Assembly (NCBI RefSeq): GCF_000429665.1
Contig: NZ_KE386939.1
Location: forward strand, 1 to 45,234
Source of the DNA: Azovibrio restrictus DSM 23866
GTDB taxonomy: Bacteria > Pseudomonadota > Gammaproteobacteria > Burkholderiales > Rhodocyclaceae
Direction of reading: 5' to 3'
Length of the DNA: 45,234 bases
Shown in pieces: positions 39,386-45,234 of this stretch. A program made the position numbers and the translations under genes. Under the pieces are notes generated by a model. The model was not told the DNA's origin and searched no databases. It saw only the letters and a list, made by a program, of their open reading frames with translations. The stretch's first letter is position 1, and each line of letters begins with the position of its first letter.

Positions 39386-42300
39386 ATGGGTATGTCCATG
39401 TCTGCCCTGGCCTCTGCCTCCGCTCTGGAGTCCCTCCGCGCTGCTGGTGCTTCCCTGTTTGCGCAACATGCACGCTTGTTGCGCCTGCGCTTTGCTGCAA
39501 ATGCCCGGATCGACGGAGAAATGCTGCTTCCCCACCGGATTCATGGGGAGGAAGGTTTGTCCGCCAATTATCGCTATGTTCTGGATTGTCTGTCCCCGGA
39601 TGCGGGGCTGGAGCTGAAGGCCCTGCTTGGTCAGCCCGTGGAGGTGGGGCTGCTGCTGCCGGATGGCGGTGAGCGCCTTTACAGCGGCCTGGTCACCCGT
39701 GTCGAACAGCGAGGAGCTGATGGGGGCTTCGGGCTTTTCACCCTCACCATTGAACCCGCTTTGGCGTTGCTGGCCCATCGCAGGAACAGCCGTGTGTTTC
39801 AGGACAAGACCGTACCCGAAATCGTCAAGGCCATCCTGCAGGAGCACCAGTCCAGCAACCCGGCCTTTTCCCACAGCTTTCTGCTCCGTGATGACACGGT
39901 CTTGAAGTACCCCCAGAGGTCCTACTGCCTCCAGTATCGTGAAGCGGACCTGGCATTCATCGAGCGCCTGCTTGCCGAAGAAGGGATTGCCTGGCGCTAT
40001 GCTCATGGCGGAGGAGAGGGGGGCAGCAGGAATGGGCCGTCGGGCAGTGCCACTTCCCTGGTCCGTAGCGGTGCCGCCGAGGCTGACGGTGTGCCCACCC
40101 ATACACTGGTCCTGTTTGATGACAGTGCGGTGCTTCCTGTCCTGACGGGGGAACACGAGCTGGGACGTACCGGTCGTACCCGGCCGGCCGGGATACGCTT
40201 TCACCGCACCGCCGGGGTGGAGCGCGATGACGGGATGGATGTCTGGCTTGGGGAGCGTCAGATCGACAGCGGTCGGACCACGCTGCTTGCCTATGACTAC
40301 AAGGCAGTGGATGCCCACCTGGGGAGTGCCGAAGCATCGATCCTGCAGGGGGATGCCGGGGATTCCTGTTGTGCCGGCCTGGAGGATTACGATCCCCAGA
40401 CGCTCTATTATGGCCAGGACCCCCGGGAAATGAGCCGCTATGCCGCTTTGCGCCAGCAGGCCCGTGACCGGCAAGGCAAAGTCTTCAACGGGGAAGGCAG
40501 CGCCCGTTGCCTGGCGGCCGGGGGCTGGTTTCCCCTGGCAGACCATCCGCTCCATGATCAGGATTCAGAAGAGGACCGGCAGTTTCTGGTGACCCGCCTG
40601 AGCTTTGCGGCGCGCAACAATCTCCTGCCCGAAACCGAGGACCCCTTTCCGCTGCCGGCAGGTAGCCTGCTGGAAGGAAAGGACGGTAACAGCAAGGGAC
40701 AAAGCGCGACGCCCTACCGGGCCAGGATGGAAGCCATCCGCAGACACATCCGCTTCGTGCCGGATTACAACCGTAGCGCCCATCGCAAACCCACGGCTCC
40801 CGGAGGGACCACTGCAACCGTGGTCGGTCCCGATGGCGAAGAAATTCATACTGACCAGCACGGCCGCATCAAGCTCCAGTTCCACTGGCAGCGTCGGGAG
40901 GATCATCCCGATGGGGGCGCCGACCTGGACGAGCGCTCGTCCACCTGGGTGCGGGTGGCCTATCCGAGTGCCGGCGCAGCCTGGGGAACTCAATACATAC
41001 CCAGGATTGGCCAGGAAGTTCTGGTCAGCTTTCTTGAAAACGACATCGATCGTCCGGTGGTGACCGGCGTCCTTTACAACGGCACTCATCGTCCTCCCGA
41101 GTTCAGCGCTGCCGGACGGCTTCCTGCCAACCGGATGCTGTCGGGCCACAGGAGCAAGGAGCACAAGGGCCAGGGCTGGAATGAGCTGGTGTTCGACGAC
41201 AGCACTGGAGAACTGCGCACCAGACTCTCCAGCGAACACGGCAAGACCCAGCTGAACCAAGGTTATCTGATCCACCCGCGCACCGATGGCAAAGGGGAAG
41301 TGCGGGGCGAGGGCTTTGAGTTGCGTAGCGACAAACACGGTGCCATCCGGGCTGGTCAGGGCTTGTTTCTCACCACCGAAGCCCAGGCGGGCGCCAGTGG
41401 CAGACAGCTTTCCCGGGATCACGCTCAAGCCCAGCTGGAGGCCGCTTACCAGCTGACGAAAAATCTGGCGGAGGTTGCCACCAAGCAAGCCGCTGATGCC
41501 CTCGAGCACGGCCCGGAACAGGTCAGCACGGACAATCAGCCGGAAGGCAAAACCCAGTCTGGCCATCTGGATCATCATGTCCAGGCCCTGAGGGCCTGGG
41601 AGGCCGGCAGCAACACGGACAAGGATGGCAAGACGGCCAAAGAGGAGCCGGGCCGGCAGCCGATCATGGTCATGTCCGCCCCCGCAGGAATTGCCGGGGT
41701 GACCGGGCAGAACCTCTCGCTCACGGCTGGCACCAATCTCGATTTCACCGCCCAGCGCGACAGTAATCAGAGCAGCGGTCGAAGATGGCTCCATAACGTG
41801 GGGCAGCACATCAGCCTGTTCGTAAACGGGGTCAAGGGCAAGATCGCCATGAAGCTCATCGCAGCTCAGGGGAAGGTACAGATTCAGGCCCAGCATGGTG
41901 AAGCCGAGATGACGGCGGAGCAGGACCTGAGCATCACTTCCACCCAGGGAAAGGTCCTGGTGGTCGGGCGAAAGGAAATCCTGCTGACCTCCGGTGGGGG
42001 GTATATCCGGCTGAAAGACGGGGACATCGAGATTCACTGCCCCGGCACTGTATCGATCCGGGGGAAAGCCCATACATTCAATGGGCCGGATGCAATGCAT
42101 GTCGGACATCCGGCTTTTCCGGAAAACCTGCCCAAAGCCCCGCTCATCTTCAATTTCGATCATGCGCCCCAGGGGGTTGGCGGGGGCTGGGCGCGCATGC
42201 CCTACAAGCTCTTTGCCGATGGAGCGCCGATCAAGGAGGGGGTTCTCGACGGAACAGGTCCGCTTCAGGTGGATCATGAGGTCGTGACCCGGGAATACCA

Positions 42301-42502
42301 GCTGGAACTAGCCAATGGCATGATCTACAAGATCCCGGTGGCCTCCCAGTACTCCAATGCTTCCCAGGGGGAGGGGGCCAATGGCGGCATCCACAAGCAT
42401 GAAGCGGGCGCTCCTGCCGATACCGGGGCGACTCCCCAGCCCGCCACGCCCCGGGAAGATTATGCCGAGATACTGTACGGCTCTGTCGTGAAAGGAGGCT
42501 GA
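39386..42502 (+). CDS. vgrG: type VI secretion tip protein VgrG with transthyretin-like extension
   Basis: A 1038-residue VgrG, the spike that trimerises at the tip of the T6SS tube. Order: gp27-like base (about 15-450: L-S-A-N-Y-R-Y-V-L-D-C-L-S, Y-C-L-Q-Y-R-E-A-D-L-A-F-I-E-R-L-L-A-E-E-G-I), OB/gp5 region (about 475-570: H-T-D-Q-H-G-R-I-K-L-Q-F-H-W, Y-I-P-R-I-G-Q-E-V-L-V-S-F), DUF2345 needle (about 755-900) and a C-terminal beta domain (about 918-1005: F-N-F-D-H-A-P, P-Y-K-L-F-A-D-G), transthyretin-like and used in other VgrGs to load a cognate effector. The effector gene starts two bases downstream. Three close ATGs (39386, 39392, 39398) are possible starts; none has a strong ribosome site. 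Confidence 0.95.
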   Translation: MGMSMSALASASALESLRAAGASLFAQHARLLRLRFAANARIDGEMLLPHRIHGEEGLSANYRYVLDCLSPDAGLELKALLGQPVEVGLLLPDGGERLYSGLVTRVEQRGADGGFGLFTLTIEPALALLAHRRNSRVFQDKTVPEIVKAILQEHQSSNPAFSHSFLLRDDTVLKYPQRSYCLQYREADLAFIERLLAEEGIAWRYAHGGGEGGSRNGPSGSATSLVRSGAAEADGVPTHTLVLFDDSAVLPVLTGEHELGRTGRTRPAGIRFHRTAGVERDDGMDVWLGERQIDSGRTTLLAYDYKAVDAHLGSAEASILQGDAGDSCCAGLEDYDPQTLYYGQDPREMSRYAALRQQARDRQGKVFNGEGSARCLAAGGWFPLADHPLHDQDSEEDRQFLVTRLSFAARNNLLPETEDPFPLPAGSLLEGKDGNSKGQSATPYRARMEAIRRHIRFVPDYNRSAHRKPTAPGGTTATVVGPDGEEIHTDQHGRIKLQFHWQRREDHPDGGADLDERSSTWVRVAYPSAGAAWGTQYIPRIGQEVLVSFLENDIDRPVVTGVLYNGTHRPPEFSAAGRLPANRMLSGHRSKEHKGQGWNELVFDDSTGELRTRLSSEHGKTQLNQGYLIHPRTDGKGEVRGEGFELRSDKHGAIRAGQGLFLTTEAQAGASGRQLSRDHAQAQLEAAYQLTKNLAEVATKQAADALEHGPEQVSTDNQPEGKTQSGHLDHHVQALRAWEAGSNTDKDGKTAKEEPGRQPIMVMSAPAGIAGVTGQNLSLTAGTNLDFTAQRDSNQSSGRRWLHNVGQHISLFVNGVKGKIAMKLIAAQGKVQIQAQHGEAEMTAEQDLSITSTQGKVLVVGRKEILLTSGGGYIRLKDGDIEIHCPGTVSIRGKAHTFNGPDAMHVGHPAFPENLPKAPLIFNFDHAPQGVGGGWARMPYKLFADGAPIKEGVLDGTGPLQVDHEVVTREYQLELANGMIYKIPVASQYSNASQGEGANGGIHKHEAGAPADTGATPQPATPREDYAEILYGSVVKGG

Positions 42503-42504
42503 GC

Positions 42505-45027
42505 ATGGCGCTCAAAGTGGTGGTACCCATTGCTCAAAGTCAGACCAACCAGTGCACATTCACCCCCGCCTGGTTTGTGCAGAAATCCGAATATCGTGTC
42601 CTGCCGGGGAGTTTCGAGCTGCTGAAAAATGGCGAAGAGGCTTTCCGCTCGGTTTATTACGCCCTGGAAAAAGCTACGAAATCCATCTCCATCATCTGCT
42701 GGGGCTTTCAGCCATCCATGTATTTCCTGCGTGGCGGGCAGAAAGGGCTGCGCATTGGCGAACTTCTGGAAAAGAAGGCCCTGGCAGGTGTCAAGGTGAG
42801 GGTCCTGTGCTGGTCTTTTGAAGTGAGCAATATCAGCCTGACGGATTCCATAGAAGCAAACATCCCAGGACGCCGCGCCCGTAATGAAGGTATGGCCGAG
42901 TTGGGCCGAAGGACAGGGCGGGATGAGCTGGAAAAAATGGGCAGGCCCAATACCCTGGCGGATCAGGACTATCTTTACGACATCGAATGGTTCGGGCGTT
43001 ATGACCGTGATCAGGGCTTCGTTTCCGACACCCTGCCCCGGCGCGCAGCGGGCATCGATACAAAACCGCGTACCAAGAACCTGGTGTTTGCCGGACGGGG
43101 GTTCAATGCTGCCGACCGGGCAGTGATCCTCGGTAGTGAGCGGGCCGATCCCAATACCAGTCTGGATACCCGTGGTGTGCAGGCGGCGTCAGCCAGCCAT
43201 CACCAGAAGACGGTACTGGTGGATTTCGAGCTGCCGGAGCATGCCGTCGGTTTTGTGATGGGACACAACACCCTTGATGAGTACTGGGACACCAATCAAC
43301 ACAGCTGCCGTCGCCAACGTGATCCCCGTCTGGGGCGTAACGGCAATCGCCCCCGGGAGGACTTCTCCAGTCGGGTGACGGGCCCCATCCTGGGCGATCT
43401 GTTTCATAACTTTCACGCCGCCTGGAAGAAGGAGGTTGGCGAGGATCTGTTTGCCGAAGTGGGTGCTCCTGCCTTTGAGCACTATCCGCACTCGGGCGCG
43501 ACCCGGCAGTGGAGGAAGCGGGAAATTGCCCGGTCCGAGGCGGTGATCCGCCGGGAAACCGCGCTGCAAACGGGGCTCTCCGATCCCCAGGCGGGGAGCG
43601 ACCCCAGCCTGCTCGGGGGGGCCGGGAAAACCCGAGAAGCCCAGCTGGCGGCCTCCCGGCAGCGGCAACAGGCGGCGGAGGTGGCGCGAGACAGGCATCG
43701 CAAGAAGCTGGCCAGCGATCGCACCGATGCGCCCAGCCAGGCCCAGAGCAGCACCGCCGTGATGGCCCAGATCCTGCGAACCCAGCCCCAGTACGGGGTA
43801 CGCGATATTGCCGCAAGTTATTTGCAGGCAGTAAAAAACGCCACCCACTACATTTACATGGAGAACCAGTATTTCCGCTGGAAACCCCTCGCCGAGGCCA
43901 TCACCGAGCATGCCGAGAAGCTGGCCCAATGTGGTGCTGCTCCGGAGAAATACGGCTCCCTCAACCTTTTTGTCATCACCAATGCGGACAAGGATGGGAT
44001 GGGGCTCGGCACGGTCTCCACGGCACGCATGCTCGATGCGCTGGGGCGTGCCGATGTGATTCCCGAGGTCTCCCGCCAGCAGCGGGCCGAAGATACCGAG
44101 GCTGAACTCAAGGCCGCGCGTCAGCAGGTTGCCCAGGAATCGGCGCAGCAGAAAAAGCTGGAAAAACAGGCGGTAAGCACTTCTGCAGCCCAGGGGGCGC
44201 TCGAAGCCTCCCGGGAGCGGCAGCAGGCAGCCCAGGCCCGGATACCGGAACTGGAGCAGAAGCTTGCCACCCAGCAGCGCGAGAAAAAGGGCCATGCCCC
44301 GATTCCGATGCAGTCCGTGCCTGGATTGAGGGTACATGTCTGCACCCTGGTGGCCCCCGATTCGCCTGGCCGCTCAGGCAGCACTTGCAACCATGGCGAC
44401 CGGGCGCTGACCCCAGATGAGCGGCGCGAGCGGGTTCAGGCGGAACTGGCCCAGGCGGAAAAGACGGTTGCCCGGCTGGAGGCCCAGCGCGCCACCCTGG
44501 ATGGCGAGGCGGCCCAGCTGAAAGGGATTCCCAACGCATCGGCCAGCGTCACGGCCAGATACGAAAGTCTCAACCAGCAGCTGCAACAGGCGCAGGCCCG
44601 TCGCGATGCCCTCAGGCAGGAGTTGCGTGGGCTGAACAACCTGAACGCCCCGAACAACAGCCGCCCGGAGGATTTCGCCGATTGGGTCGACGTCTATGTG
44701 CATGCCAAGCTGACGCTCATCGATGACAGCTTCCTCTCCCTGGGCAGCGCCAACATCAACAGCCGCAGCATGGAGACGGACTCGGAGCTCAATATCGCCC
44801 TGGCCAACCACAAGGTCACCCAGCCGGCAAGAAAGTTCCTGTGGCAGCTGCATACGAACAGCAGGAGTGGGGGTGAAGAACTGGCGGTTCAGGGGATGAA
44901 GAAGGCATGGGACGCTTGGCAGGACGTGATTAACGTGAATAAAGCTCGCCGCAAGGATAAATATCCTCCCATGGCTTCCCTTGTCGAATTCTTCAGCGGC
45001 ACCAAAGAGCGCACCAACCTGGATTGA
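42505..45027 (+). CDS. phospholipase D-type T6SS effector (Tle5-like) with coiled-coil insertion
   Basis: An 840-residue PLD-superfamily protein without signal peptide, as expected for a VgrG-delivered lipase. The two HKD motifs are H233-x-K235-x4-D240 (S-H-H-Q-K-T-V-L-V-D) and H733-x-K735-x4-D740 (V-H-A-K-L-T-L-I-D-D), each followed by a G-S/G-H-N and N-S-R-type segment; both are intact. Two charged coiled-coil stretches (about 355-420 and 525-600 with 632-715) interrupt the fold; the last lies between the strand G-L-R-V-H-V-C-T-L and the second HKD. AGGAGG seven bases before ATG is a strong ribosome site. It probably cleaves phospholipids in the periplasm of target cells. Confidence 0.92.
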   Translation: MALKVVVPIAQSQTNQCTFTPAWFVQKSEYRVLPGSFELLKNGEEAFRSVYYALEKATKSISIICWGFQPSMYFLRGGQKGLRIGELLEKKALAGVKVRVLCWSFEVSNISLTDSIEANIPGRRARNEGMAELGRRTGRDELEKMGRPNTLADQDYLYDIEWFGRYDRDQGFVSDTLPRRAAGIDTKPRTKNLVFAGRGFNAADRAVILGSERADPNTSLDTRGVQAASASHHQKTVLVDFELPEHAVGFVMGHNTLDEYWDTNQHSCRRQRDPRLGRNGNRPREDFSSRVTGPILGDLFHNFHAAWKKEVGEDLFAEVGAPAFEHYPHSGATRQWRKREIARSEAVIRRETALQTGLSDPQAGSDPSLLGGAGKTREAQLAASRQRQQAAEVARDRHRKKLASDRTDAPSQAQSSTAVMAQILRTQPQYGVRDIAASYLQAVKNATHYIYMENQYFRWKPLAEAITEHAEKLAQCGAAPEKYGSLNLFVITNADKDGMGLGTVSTARMLDALGRADVIPEVSRQQRAEDTEAELKAARQQVAQESAQQKKLEKQAVSTSAAQGALEASRERQQAAQARIPELEQKLATQQREKKGHAPIPMQSVPGLRVHVCTLVAPDSPGRSGSTCNHGDRALTPDERRERVQAELAQAEKTVARLEAQRATLDGEAAQLKGIPNASASVTARYESLNQQLQQAQARRDALRQELRGLNNLNAPNNSRPEDFADWVDVYVHAKLTLIDDSFLSLGSANINSRSMETDSELNIALANHKVTQPARKFLWQLHTNSRSGGEELAVQGMKKAWDAWQDVINVNKARRKDKYPPMASLVEFFSGTKERTNLD

Positions 45028-45036
45028 GCGAGTTCG

Positions 45037-45234
45037 ATGATGATCTTCCGCATCTGGGTAATCACCTTTTTTCTGACCGTCGGGCTGACTGCCTGTGATG
45101 ACATTTCCCCCTCCAAGGACCGTACCATGCCCGATCTTCCCGGCATCCACACCCGTCTATCCTTCAGCTGTGTCCATGAGCAGGCGCACATCCCGCCCCG
45201 GGACCCGGAGGCGGATCAGCTCTACGTCCATGCC
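45037..45234 (+). CDS. lipoprotein, likely T6SS immunity protein, 5' part
   Basis: The first 66 codons of a gene cut by the window end. A short signal peptide (M-M-I-F-R-I-W-V-I-T-F-F-L-T-V-G) ends in the lipobox L-T-A-C, so the protein is lipid-anchored in the periplasm. The following S-C-V-H-E-Q-A-H-I-P-P-R-D-P-E-A-D-Q-L-Y stretch recalls T6SS-linked lipoproteins with a DUF6396/Sel1-like fold; this is from memory and tentative. It begins nine bases after the PLD effector, and a periplasmic lipoprotein is exactly where an antidote to a periplasmic lipase should sit. Confidence 0.65.
   Translation, partial: MMIFRIWVITFFLTVGLTACDDISPSKDRTMPDLPGIHTRLSFSCVHEQAHIPPRDPEADQLYVHA

Overview
The window is high-GC DNA from a betaproteobacterium, most likely a Rhodocyclales/Azospira-Dechloromonas-like genome. 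This placement is inferred from gene style, the ure gene order and the TonB/T6SS repertoire; no rRNA is present to prove it. Both ends are cut: the left end lies in an IS5-type transposase and the right end in a T6SS-linked lipoprotein gene.

Layout. 1-1260 is accessory DNA: the 3' end of an IS5-family element, a cassette-like SnoaL gene and a tiny membrane protein. 1373-2822 holds three small unknown genes. 2914-8225 is one minus-strand operon, gntR - periplasmic binding protein - two permeases - ATPase - allantoicase - ureidoglycolate lyase, which looks like ureide uptake and breakdown to glyoxylate plus urea. 8657-12326 holds hypothetical membrane/secreted proteins, a zinc-protease-like lipoprotein and a DUF2059 protein.

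12553-32529 is a urease region whose base and codon style differs from both flanks. ureD-A-B-C, a secreted protein and ureE run on the plus strand. ureF, a DUF559 nuclease-like gene and ureG resume on the plus strand at 30691. Between them, on the opposite strand, lies an 11-gene, 13.4-kb block (30410 down to 17048): tonB-exbB-exbD, two paralogous TonB-dependent receptors, a Met/His-rich DUF4198-like membrane-anchored protein, a NapH/CcoG-like polyferredoxin, a HgdB-type (double-cubane-like) protein, its ATP-dependent activase, a SafE/UreH-type membrane protein and a third receptor. Its position argues for nickel (or a nickel chelate) as cargo. The ATP-driven low-potential redox pair inside a TonB system is the most unusual thing here and is the candidate undescribed system.

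32539-39201 returns to flank-like DNA: a spermidine-synthase-like protein, an MHS-type transporter, a small conserved protein, an M48 protease, a diguanylate cyclase with a periplasmic heme-c motif, and lrgB/lrgA. 39386-45234 is a type VI secretion effector module: VgrG with a C-terminal transthyretin-like extension, a phospholipase-D effector carrying a long coiled-coil insertion, and the start of a lipoprotein that may be its immunity protein.

How it fits together: allantoicase and ureidoglycolate lyase each release urea, which the urease can hydrolyse. Urease needs nickel, and the TonB block nested in the urease genes is the best candidate supplier. No allantoinase, no NikABCDE/NixA/HupE permease and no NikR are visible in the window.
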